The notes under the pieces: model-generated
Seen by the model: only the letters and a program-made list of their open reading frames with translations
Databases searched by the model: none
What the model was told of the DNA's origin: nothing
Translations under genes and position numbers: made by a program
Part shown: in pieces, positions 26,509-34,550 of the stretch
Numbering within the stretch: position 1 is the stretch's first letter
Layout of the letters: each line of letters opens with the position of its first letter
Assembly: GCA_022483465.1 (NCBI GenBank)
Contig: JAKVNF010000002.1
Coordinates: 372,001 to 436,000 of the forward strand
Source: Lachnospiraceae bacterium
GTDB lineage: Bacteria; Bacillota; Clostridia; Lachnospirales; Lachnospiraceae
Length of the DNA: 64,000 nt
Reading direction: 5' to 3'

Positions 26509-26691
26509 TCAAAAAGGGAGCCGCCTTTAGGCGGCCACCAGTAATGTAAGAACGGTTTGCTAGACCGCCTTTAGGCGGAAACGCACCGGTAAGCCCCGGA
26601 GGGGCGAACACAGACCACCAGCAAAGCTGGTGGTACTGATTAAATTAAGCAATATATTGCGATTTCATCTCCCATTTCGTATTATGGGTGC

Positions 26692-27930
26692 ATGAGCGAT
26701 GAAGATATCCTTAAAAAGCGAATAACCGGTGTCATGTCCCTCCTTAATGAGAAGCAGAGGAGGCAGTATCTTGCCTATGAAGCTGAGTCCCTCGGACGCG
26801 GTGGCATTTCAAAAGTCAGCCAATTATCAGGTGCGAACAGGAATACGATTGCCGTTGGATTGAAGGAAATTCATTCCGGGAATCCAGAGGCTGATCGTGA
26901 AATCCAGCAGGAGGATTCCGGACGCATCCGTAAAAAGGGTGCCGGAAGAAAACCAATTACGAAATCTCAGCCGGGTATTGAAGAGGCTCTGCTGAAGCTG
27001 GTAGAGAACGACAGCTATGGCAATCCCGAGACTCCTCTTCTCTGGACATCCAAAAGTACACGGCAACTGGCTCAGGAGCTCACAGAGCAGGGATATCAGA
27101 TCGGCCCTACTTCGGTCCGCGAGTTACTGGCCGTAAATGGGTACAGCCTGCAACAAAATCAGAAAAACAAGCAGGTTGGCGAGCCATCGCCGGACCGGGA
27201 TGCCCAATTCAGACATATCAATGAGACCTGCTTGGCCTACATGACCAACGATGAACCAGTGATTTCCATCGACTGTAAGAAAAAGGAAAACATCGGCAAT
27301 TTCAACAACAATGGTGTCGAATATGCTCCAAAAGGCACCCCTACACAGGTATTGGATCACGATTTTCCGCTGCCTGAGAAAGGCAAGGCAATTCCATATG
27401 GTGTTTATGATCTCTCACAAAACGAAGGTTTCGTAAATGTTGGTATCACCTCAGATACTGCAGAATTTGCGGTAGCCTCCATACGTATGTGGTGGGAGGA
27501 AATGGGCAAAACACGGTATCCAAATGCAACTAAACTTTATATCACAGCAGACGGTGGCGGCAGTAACGGAAGCCGTAATCGCCTGTTTAAGGTCGAATTG
27601 CAAAAGCTCGTAAACGAGATAGGTATTCCGATAGAGGTTTCCCACTTCCCACCAGGAACATCAAAATGGAACAAGATTGAGCACCGCATGTTCAGCCAGA
27701 TCAGCAAAAACTGGCGCGGCAGGCCGTTGGAAACACTGGCTGTCATCATAAACCTTATAGCGAATACAACAACAGAAAAAGGTCTTGTGATCAAGTGCGG
27801 GCTTGATTCCGGTACGTACACGACTGGGATCAAGGTCACAGATGAGGAGCTGGGACAAGTGAACATCATTCGTAATGCGTTTCGGGGAGACTGGAATTAT
27901 GTCATCGCTCCAGCTATTTATTCCCAGTAG
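26692..27930 (+). CDS. ISAzo13-family transposase
   Basis: 412 aa. N-terminal helix-turn-helix (GRGGISKVSQLSGANRNTI) followed by a DDE-type core with SIDCKKKENIGNFNN, KAIPYGVYDLSQNEGFVNVG, ITADGGGSNGSRNRL and HFPPGTSKWNKIEHRMFS, all characteristic of the ISAzo13 group. Full length, no frameshift. Start ATG 26692 follows AT-rich sequence with a TATTATGG -10-like run. Because IS200 separates it from its left end, its native promoter may be disturbed. Confidence 0.93.
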   Translation: MSDEDILKKRITGVMSLLNEKQRRQYLAYEAESLGRGGISKVSQLSGANRNTIAVGLKEIHSGNPEADREIQQEDSGRIRKKGAGRKPITKSQPGIEEALLKLVENDSYGNPETPLLWTSKSTRQLAQELTEQGYQIGPTSVRELLAVNGYSLQQNQKNKQVGEPSPDRDAQFRHINETCLAYMTNDEPVISIDCKKKENIGNFNNNGVEYAPKGTPTQVLDHDFPLPEKGKAIPYGVYDLSQNEGFVNVGITSDTAEFAVASIRMWWEEMGKTRYPNATKLYITADGGGSNGSRNRLFKVELQKLVNEIGIPIEVSHFPPGTSKWNKIEHRMFSQISKNWRGRPLETLAVIINLIANTTTEKGLVIKCGLDSGTYTTGIKVTDEELGQVNIIRNAFRGDWNYVIAPAIYSQ

Positions 27931-27964
27931 AATACGCATGAGTTAATTGCGCGCAGTTTCTTAG

Positions 27965-29441
27965 TTTCTTAATATGTCTTGCCCTGCTGATATGCGGCTA
28001 CTTTACGTATGGCAAGTTCGTCGACAACATCTTCGCACCGGATGACCGGGACACGCCCGCCGTTGCTATCAACGACGGCGTCGACTACGTGGTCATGCCC
28101 CAGTGGAAGCTGTTCCTGGTCGAGCTGCTGAACATCGCAGGCCTGGGCCCGATCTTCGGCGCCATGCAGGGTGCTCTGTGGGGACCCGCGGTCTTTCTGT
28201 GGATCACCTTCGGCACGATCTTTGCCGGCGGTGTGCATGACTATATGTCCGGTATGCTCTCTGAGCGTCACCGCGGCGTCTCCATCGCCGAGGTCACCGG
28301 TATGTATCTGGGCAACACGATGAAGGCCGTCATGCGTGTCTTCTCCGTGGTCCTGCTGATCATGGTCGGCACCGTGTTCGCGGTCGGCCCTGCAGGCCTG
28401 ATCGTCAAGCTGATTGATCCGAACAAGACCGGCAACGGCGGCATCTTCTCCGCCACCACGACCTGGCTCACGATCATCCTGATCTACTATTTCATCGCCA
28501 CCTTCGTCTCCATCGACAAGATCATCGGTAAGATCTACCCGATCTTCGGTTTCTGCCTGATCGCCATGGCAGTCGGTGTCGCCATCGGCCTGCCGGTCCA
28601 CGGCTATCAGACCCCTGAGATCTGGTCCCATCTCTACAACATGCATCCGTCGGGAACCCCGATGTGGAGCTTCATGTTCATCACCGTCGCCTGCGGTGCT
28701 ATTTCCGGATTCCATTCCACCCAGGCGCCTCTGATGGCACGGTGCTTAAAGAGTGAGCGCCAGGGCCACTTCGTCTTCTACGGCGCCATGGTGGCTGAAG
28801 GCATCATCGCCCTGGTCTGGGCTGCTGCAGGATGCTCCATCTACGAGGTCACCAACGGCCTGAACACCGGCCTTGCCGAGATCCTCGCTGACGGCCAGTC
28901 CGCCGCCATCTACGACGTCTGCATCAAGACCATGGGCAGCATCGGTGTGGCACTCGCCATGCTGGGCGTTATCGCCTGCCCCATCACCTCTGGTGATACC
29001 GCATTCCGTTCCGCAAGACTGACCATCGCCGACTGGGCGAAGATCGATCAGGGCAAGCCCGTAAACCGCTTAAAGCTCTGCGTCCCGGTGCTGGGCGTCG
29101 GCGCGTTCCTCGGCTTCGGCAACACTCTGGGCTTCCTTTCCTACACGGTCATCTGGAGATACTTCTCCTGGACCAACCAGACCCTCGCTATGATCGTTCT
29201 CTGGTCCGGTGCGATGTATCTGGCACGTGAGAAGAAGAACTTCTGGGTCTGCGCCATCCCCGCAGCCTTCATGAGTGCGGTCTCCTCGACCTACTTCATG
29301 ATGGCTCCCGAGTGCCTGGGCGCCATCCCGGCTTTGACGAACAACACCACCGTCGCTTACCCCGTCGGTATCATTGTCGCCATCGTGTTCTTTGGCCTGT
29401 TCTGGCGGGCAAAGAGCAGAGCTGAGAAGGCGGAGGCATAA
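27965..29441 (+). pseudogene. cstA: CstA-family carbon starvation/pyruvate transporter, start codon separated by IS insertion
   Basis: The frame is open from the IS edge and reads SFLICLALLICGYFTYGKFVD..., then the conserved NDGVDYVVMPQWKLFLVELLNIAGLGPIFGA. About 490 residues with over ten membrane helices, a match to CstA/BtsT peptide or pyruvate transporters; the long C-terminal domain of E. coli CstA is missing, as is common in Firmicutes. The first codons (ATG ATT AG) are at 25929-25936; deleting the IS and one TTAG restores MISFLICLALL in frame. An internal ATG (28089) could give a protein lacking the first helix, probably inactive. Confidence 0.88.
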
Positions 29442-29480
29442 CGGACCGGCATCGCCGGAACCAACCAACACTGCTTGTTC

Positions 29481-29519
29481 GGCAGACCGTATTTCTGCAG
29501 AGTACGGTCTGCCCATTTT
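29481..29519 (+). terminator. Hairpin terminator after cstA
   Basis: GGCAGACCGTA (29481-29491) pairs perfectly with TACGGTCTGCC (29503-29513), then CATTTTG; the T-tract is weak. Confidence 0.65.
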
Positions 29520-29541
29520 GCGTATCAGGAGGCTTTTTACC

Positions 29542-30552
29542 ATGATCTTTGCACCAAAACGCGTGGGGAATCTCACCCTGGATCCGATATCACTGAAGGA
29601 GGACCGCCGCAGCTGCGAGAAGATCGGGCCCTGCGGCCTTGGGAAGCAGGCCCTGTATCTCAACAGCTTTTTCATGGACCGGCGCTTCTACTGCGTCTGG
29701 ACCGACGTGCGCCGCGTCTTCAAGCGCGTCGCGATGAGCAAGGGCGGATACACCGGAAAGGGGCTCTTTGGCTCCCTTCCCTTCCTGGTGGTGCAGCTCT
29801 CGAACGGCCGGGAGATCTCCTGCAACTTCAAGTTTGAGGAGGATGTGGACCGGCTCCTTGTCGCGGTGCAAAGGAGCCATCCGGACATCCCGATCCACTC
29901 GAAGGAGGCCGAGAAGCGCCTCGAAAAGGCAAGAAGGGAAGAGGAGGCCAGGTATTTAAAGGAACTCTCCCCCGAGGCCCAGGGGGCCGTGGACAGCCTC
30001 GGCAGGGCGCGGGACTACCTCGAGAAAAAGCCCGAGATCGGAGAGGAGCTCTCCGCCTGCGCAAAGCAAAAGCGCGCCATCGACGGCGTCAAGCGCGGGA
30101 ACCTCCTGATGGCCGTCGGGATCCTTCTCGTCTCCATCGCCCTTCTGGCAGCCGGCCTGATTTTCCTCGCAAGAGGGGAGAAAAGCTGGCCCCTTTACTT
30201 TGTCCTCTTTGGCTTTGCGGGCATGCTCTTTGTCGCCGGGGCGGGGATCCTGCCCACCGGGCGGCGCAACAAGAAGACGGTGCAGCGGGACTGGGACCTT
30301 GCGCTCTCGAATGCAAAGGCGTATACCGATGCCTATCCGGACTTTCCCGTTCCGCCCCAGTACGCGCACCCGGTGGTGCTCACCCGCATGATCCGGATTC
30401 TCCGGGAGGGGCGGGCACAGACGGCAGCGGAGGCCTTTGACAAGATGAAGGAAGACTTAAAGGGGCTCGACCACACCAAGACCGTCTCCCAGGAGGAGTA
30501 CGACGAGATCGTCGCCGTCAAGCCCATGTTTCGGGTGATGCAGTATCAGTAA
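29542..30552 (+). CDS. Two-TM protein of a MoxR/VWA operon (unrecognised family)
   Basis: 336 aa; I do not recognise the family. Residues 1-100 are a soluble domain that reads like a PH/bPH-type small beta domain (FMDRRFYCVWTDVRRVFKRV, FLVVQLSNGREISCNFKFEED). Next comes a charged helical stretch (about 110-180), two adjacent membrane helices (about 187-212 and 219-240) and a soluble C-terminus. ATG 29542 has AGGAGG upstream; longer frames start inside cstA. It is 21 bp before the AAA+ gene, suggesting it is the membrane partner of the ATPase-VWA pair. Confidence 0.7.
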   Translation: MIFAPKRVGNLTLDPISLKEDRRSCEKIGPCGLGKQALYLNSFFMDRRFYCVWTDVRRVFKRVAMSKGGYTGKGLFGSLPFLVVQLSNGREISCNFKFEEDVDRLLVAVQRSHPDIPIHSKEAEKRLEKARREEEARYLKELSPEAQGAVDSLGRARDYLEKKPEIGEELSACAKQKRAIDGVKRGNLLMAVGILLVSIALLAAGLIFLARGEKSWPLYFVLFGFAGMLFVAGAGILPTGRRNKKTVQRDWDLALSNAKAYTDAYPDFPVPPQYAHPVVLTRMIRILREGRAQTAAEAFDKMKEDLKGLDHTKTVSQEEYDEIVAVKPMFRVMQYQ

Positions 30553-30573
30553 TGGCAGCAGGAGGCAGGCACC

Positions 30574-31494
30574 ATGGATGACATCCTTACATTTTTACAG
30601 AAGGAGGGCGTGGACAATGCCCTCCTGGAAGGCGTTTCGGCATTTCGAAAGGCGCATGCGGTTCCGGAGGACCTCGCATCGAGAGTCCCCCAGGGGGGCG
30701 TCCGATACCTCGGGACAGCGGTTCTCGACAAGGCGATCGCGGCGCTTCTTTGCCGCAAGAACCTCCTCCTGGCGGGTCCCAAGGCGACCGGAAAAAATGT
30801 GCTCGCAACGACTCTCGCCGAGGCCTTCGGGCGGCCCGTCTGGAACGTCTCGTTTCACATCGGGGCGGATGCGGCCTCCCTTGTCGGCACCGACACCTAC
30901 GACGGGGAGAAGGTGGTCTTCCGGCAGGGCCCGGTGACGCGCTGCGCAGCCTATGGGGGCTTCGGCATCCTCGATGAGATCAACATGGCGCGAAATGAGG
31001 CCCTGGCGGTCCTCCACTCGGCGCTGGACGACCGGCGGATCCTGGACGTTCCGGGGTATCAGCTGGTGCCCCTTGCCGAGGAGACAAGGTTTATCGCGAC
31101 CATGAACTACGGCTATGCCGGGACGAGGGAGCTGAACGAGGCCCTCGCCTCCCGCTTTGTCGTCCTGGACATGCCCCTCATCACGAGGGACAACCTCCTT
31201 CGGCTCATCAAAGAGCGCTTCCCGAAATGCAAGGAGAGCGCCGCGGAGCAGTTCGCGGACCTCTTCTTTGAGCTTGAGAAGAAGGCGGAGAGCGCCGAGG
31301 TCTCCGGAAAGGCCGCGGACCTGCGGGGCCTTCTCGATGCGATCGACCTCTGCCAGAACGGCCTCACCGCCGGGGATGCCCTCGCGATGTGCATCGCAGA
31401 CAAGACCTTTGACCCCTACGAGAAGAGCCTGGTGACCGATGTCATCGACGAGCGCATCGATCCCTCCTGGAAGGGGCGTGAGCTCTTTGATTAA
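30574..31494 (+). CDS. MoxR/NorQ-type AAA+ ATPase
   Basis: 306 aa. Walker A GPKATGKN (residues 68-75), Walker B GILDEINMA (about 131-139), sensor-1 region FIATMNYGYAGTRELNEALASRF with the Arg-finger area. Proteins of this group act as chaperone-like remodelers working with VWA-domain partners; the next gene encodes one. The 3' end overlaps the VWA gene start by about 17 bp. Substrate unknown. Confidence 0.88.
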   Translation: MDDILTFLQKEGVDNALLEGVSAFRKAHAVPEDLASRVPQGGVRYLGTAVLDKAIAALLCRKNLLLAGPKATGKNVLATTLAEAFGRPVWNVSFHIGADAASLVGTDTYDGEKVVFRQGPVTRCAAYGGFGILDEINMARNEALAVLHSALDDRRILDVPGYQLVPLAEETRFIATMNYGYAGTRELNEALASRFVVLDMPLITRDNLLRLIKERFPKCKESAAEQFADLFFELEKKAESAEVSGKAADLRGLLDAIDLCQNGLTAGDALAMCIADKTFDPYEKSLVTDVIDERIDPSWKGRELFD

Positions 31495-33250
31495 AAAGCA
31501 CACGGCGCTGGCAAGGCGCGCCGAGAACATCATCTGGAACGCGGCGGGGGACTACCACTTTGACCCGCCCTACCTCGCCTACTACGAGAACGGCACGCCG
31601 GACCCCTACTTCAACCTGGTGATCGGCCTTGCCCACAAGTGGCTGGACCTGGACCGGATTGCGGCCTTTCTGGACCAGGTGGCAAAAGGCTCCAAGGGGG
31701 ACGAGCTGACGGACCTTCTCTGGCTTGGAATCGAGAACTGCGTCTATGAAAAGGAGCTGCCGCAAAGGCCCCGCCTTGTGGACCTTCGAAGGCGCAAGGC
31801 AGAGGCCTTTTTCAAAAACCGGCAGACCCTCTCCCGGCAGCAGATGATGCTGCAGTCGGTGACGGTCTACACCCAGCAGGAGGCAAGGTGGAGCAAGGTC
31901 CTCGGGAAAGCGCTGCGCCTCTCCAAACGGGAGGCAGAGCTTGCCGAGGCGCTCGCCTTCCCCGCATCCCTTGACACGGACGGTATGCTCCAAAAGATGC
32001 AGCAGATCCTCGAGGAGCGGTTTCACCTTCGCCCGGGGAGCAGTGACACTTCCCTCACTCCGGTCACCGGCCTTCGGAGAAAGATCGCGGCGGCGGTCCT
32101 TCGGCACGAGCACCAAAACACCGACACGCTCCTTGTCCGCACCGGGACCGGCGCCGGGGTGACAGAGGGGGCGGCGGTTCTCTCCCACGAGGGGGCAGGC
32201 GGCGGTATGGGCGCAGGCTCCCCCGCGGATGCGGCATACCTTGCCGGGACCCTGGGACCCCTCTGCCTTCGGGAGAAGGAGCTCGCCTCCTTAGAGCACG
32301 ATCTCTGCACCGGCCCCCACACAAGGTGCCGGCTCTGGGTCAGCAAAAAAGGGCCTGCGGGAGAGACGCCCCAGGACCTCTCCGCCAAAGATGTCACGGA
32401 TCTTCTGCGGGTGCAGAAGGACGCAAAGGCGCAGAACGCAAAAAACCTCGCCTTCTGGAAGGAGAACGCCATCCGGACGGCTTCCGGGGTGCGAAGGCTC
32501 TCAGCCCGGGTGGATGAGATCCTCTCCGGCACGGAGCGCGCCCTGCCGGAGCGGGCAAGGGCAGGCGTCCTCTCCCCGGAGATCGCCTACCGGCTCCCGG
32601 TGCTGCACGATCCCAACGTCTTTCTCCACACCGGAGAGGAGACCCAAAGGAGCGTGAGCCTTGACCTTCTTCTGGACGCCTCGGCATCCCGCCTTGACTG
32701 CCAAGAGGAGCTCTCCGCCCAGGCGGATGTCATCGCCAAGAGCTTTGAGAGGGCGCGGGTTCCGGTGCAGGTTTCCTGCTTTCGCTCCCTCCGGGGATAT
32801 ACCGCCCTGCAGATCTTAAAAGAGCGGGGCACCCGGGACACCTCCGGCATCGCCGCCTACTTTGCGGGCGGCTGGAACCGGGACGGCCTTGGCCTTCGCC
32901 TTGCGGGCCGCTTTCTTCCCAAGGAGGGGGACTTTGCGCGGCGCTTTCTCTTTGTCCTCACCGATGCCTCCCCCAACGACTCGGTGAAGATCCCGCCGGA
33001 GGGCGGCCGGGGTCCCGCCCGGGAGTACCAGGGAAATGCCGCCGTTCTCGACGCGAAGGAGGCGGTGGCAGAGCTTCGGGAGGAGGGGATTGCCGTCGGG
33101 GCGATCTTCCTCGGCCCCACCCTCTACCTCGAAAACCTGCACACGATCTATGGAAAGGAGTGCGTCCGGATCCACCGGATCGATCAGCTCGAGGAGGCGG
33201 TCAGCACCCTCCTTGCGCAGGCACTCGAAGGAGTTGAAAATGTTTGCTAA
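31478..33250 (+). CDS. VWA-domain (NorD/CoxE-like) protein, partner of the AAA+ ATPase
   Basis: 590 aa from GTG 31478, just after AAGGGGC. The first ~370 residues are helical and unrecognised; the C-terminal ~210 form a VWA-like domain with an intact metal-site DASAS (LDLLLDASASRL) and a downstream TD (FVLTDASPND). NorD/CoxE-like proteins pair with MoxR/NorQ ATPases in assembling or activating metalloenzymes, but no such enzyme is adjacent. The end overlaps the next small gene by 11 bp. Confidence 0.8.
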   Translation: MSSLIKKHTALARRAENIIWNAAGDYHFDPPYLAYYENGTPDPYFNLVIGLAHKWLDLDRIAAFLDQVAKGSKGDELTDLLWLGIENCVYEKELPQRPRLVDLRRRKAEAFFKNRQTLSRQQMMLQSVTVYTQQEARWSKVLGKALRLSKREAELAEALAFPASLDTDGMLQKMQQILEERFHLRPGSSDTSLTPVTGLRRKIAAAVLRHEHQNTDTLLVRTGTGAGVTEGAAVLSHEGAGGGMGAGSPADAAYLAGTLGPLCLREKELASLEHDLCTGPHTRCRLWVSKKGPAGETPQDLSAKDVTDLLRVQKDAKAQNAKNLAFWKENAIRTASGVRRLSARVDEILSGTERALPERARAGVLSPEIAYRLPVLHDPNVFLHTGEETQRSVSLDLLLDASASRLDCQEELSAQADVIAKSFERARVPVQVSCFRSLRGYTALQILKERGTRDTSGIAAYFAGGWNRDGLGLRLAGRFLPKEGDFARRFLFVLTDASPNDSVKIPPEGGRGPAREYQGNAAVLDAKEAVAELREEGIAVGAIFLGPTLYLENLHTIYGKECVRIHRIDQLEEAVSTLLAQALEGVENVC

Positions 33251-33545
33251 TCCGTTTTCCAAGGACCTGAAAAAGGTCACGATCTACAAGACCCACGACA
33301 AGAAGGAGCGGGACCTGTTCGCCTCACGCCTTCAAAAGGCCGGCATCTGGTGCCAGACGAGGGACCAGGACATGGCCCGCAGCACTGCGAGCTTTGGCAG
33401 CAACTTTGTGGACATCCAGCAGTTCGCCGGGGACAAGGAGAAGGACAACCACTTCTACGACATCGACGTCCATGCAAAGGACGAGAAGGCCGCCAAGGAC
33501 CTTCTGGGTGAGCGCTGCCGGGTGATGAACACCCAGCTCATCTGA
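33240..33545 (+). CDS. Small conserved-looking protein at the end of the MoxR/VWA operon
   Basis: 101 aa, MFANPFSKDLKKVTIYKTHD..., soluble, highly charged, no signal peptide. I do not recognise it with certainty; the pattern of YDIDVHAKDEKAAKDLL could be a small ferredoxin-like or DUF2007-type fold, which is speculation. ATG 33240 has GAAGGAG upstream and overlaps the VWA gene, so it is translationally coupled. A bidirectional terminator follows. Confidence 0.65.
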   Translation: MFANPFSKDLKKVTIYKTHDKKERDLFASRLQKAGIWCQTRDQDMARSTASFGSNFVDIQQFAGDKEKDNHFYDIDVHAKDEKAAKDLLGERCRVMNTQLI

Positions 33546-33561
33546 AGAGAAAAGACGACAG

Positions 33562-33600
33562 AAAAGGGGCGCCCCGGCATCACCGGGACGCCTCCTTTTC
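33562..33600. terminator. Bidirectional terminator between convergent genes
   Basis: GGCGCCCCGG (33568-33577) pairs with CCGGGACGCC (33583-33592) with one mismatch; AAAAG precedes on one side and TTTTC follows on the other. It overlaps the lysR-type stop codon on the minus strand. Confidence 0.75.
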
Positions 33601-34428
33601 GTTCCCCACAAGGAGGGAGAGAAGAAGGGAGAGGGCAGGAGAGGGATCGGTGCCGTCGTAGGCAAGAAGGACATCCGTCTCCAGGTCAGCATCCAGAACC
33701 TCCCGGCAAAAAAGCCCTGTCCCCTTTGCCATCTGGGCGGGAAGAAGCGCCGTCCCGATCCCGGCCCCGGCCAATGTGAGGGCAGTTCGGCTGTCGCCGC
33801 AGGTGCAGGCGATGTGCAGGAAGAGCCCCGCCCTCTGGAAGGCCTCCTCGACGAGGGACTGGTAGCGCCGCGAGAGGATGAGGGGGCAGGCGGCAAGCTC
33901 CTCCAGAGAGAGAGCCGCACCGCCCTGTCGTCCCATCGCGCAGAGCGATTCCCGAAAAAGGACCGTGCTGGCAAGGCCGGGGAGTGGAATCGGCGCGCGC
34001 AAGATTGCGGCGTCCAGCGCGTGCCCCGCAAGGAGCTCCCGCAGCGCAAAGGAGGAGCCGTCCTCGATCTGCAGGACAAGACCCGGATCTGCCTGCTGGA
34101 GCTTTCTCAGAACCCCCGCCATCCCCGCCACGGTGGAGGGGGCAAGCCCGAGGCGCAGGGTCTTTTCCTGCCCCGCCCGCACTGCCTCCGCCGCGGCAAG
34201 GTCCGCCAGGTGCAGGACGCCTTCCGCCCGCTTGTAGAGGACTTCCCCCGCCGGGGTCAGGGTGATCCGCCTTGCCCCGCGGACAAACAAAGGCGTCCCC
34301 AGCTCTTCCTCCAGCGTCTTCATCTGGTAGGAGAGCGGCGGCTGGGAGAGATGGAGGGTGCGGGCTGCCGCACTGATGGAGCCCGCCTCGACGATGGCGC
34401 GAAAGTACGCAAGCTGACGAAGTTCCAT
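33580..34428 (-). CDS. LysR-family transcriptional regulator
   Basis: 282 aa. Winged helix-turn-helix at the N-terminus (LAYFRAIVEAGSISAAARTLHLSQPPLSYQMKTLEEELGTPLF), then a periplasmic-binding-like effector domain. Divergently transcribed from the MATE gene with 122 bp between start codons, so it probably controls that pump and itself. The shared region 34429-34550 is AT-rich; TATACT near 34515 is a plausible -10 for the MATE gene. Effector unknown. Confidence 0.93.
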   Translation of the reverse strand: MELRQLAYFRAIVEAGSISAAARTLHLSQPPLSYQMKTLEEELGTPLFVRGARRITLTPAGEVLYKRAEGVLHLADLAAAEAVRAGQEKTLRLGLAPSTVAGMAGVLRKLQQADPGLVLQIEDGSSFALRELLAGHALDAAILRAPIPLPGLASTVLFRESLCAMGRQGGAALSLEELAACPLILSRRYQSLVEEAFQRAGLFLHIACTCGDSRTALTLAGAGIGTALLPAQMAKGTGLFCREVLDADLETDVLLAYDGTDPSPALSLLLSLLVGNEKEASR

Positions 34429-34550
34429 GATTTTCCTTTCTGGCGTGAGCTATAGAAAATTTGTGGAGCTAAGCGAGAAAAAACATATTTTTGCTATAAC
34501 ATCAGGTAGTGTATACTGTCGAGGAACAAAAGGAAAGGGGAAGACGAGGC

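Larger units (their letters stand above)
25966..26640 (+). mobile_element. IS200-type element (tnpA only) nested in the ISAzo13 element
   Basis: Left end hairpin CCCCCAGC/GCTGGGGG (25967-25985); right end hairpin ACCACCAGC/GCTGGTGGT (26614-26634). It carries one Y1 transposase and no tnpB. The 3' non-coding part has two copies of CCGCCTTTAGGCGG (near 26521 and 26565) and GCCCC/GGGGC. It separates the left inverted repeat of the ISAzo13 element from its transposase gene. Exact ends are approximate because this family makes no target duplication. Confidence 0.8.
25937..27960 (+). mobile_element. ISAzo13-family insertion sequence carrying a nested IS200 element
   Basis: Ends: left GATCTGCGCGTAAAT and, read inward from the right, GAAACTGCGCGCAATT, i.e. 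short imperfect inverted repeats sharing CTGCGCG. Flanking 4-bp direct repeat TTAG (25933-25936 and 27961-27964). Without the IS200 insert the element would be about 1.35 kb, the expected size for one transposase gene. It is inserted at the third codon of cstA. Confidence 0.8.

Noticed and set aside
33240-33545. Assigning the 101-aa protein to DUF2007
   Set aside because: The length and a few residues fit loosely, but I could not identify a diagnostic motif, so it is left as unknown.
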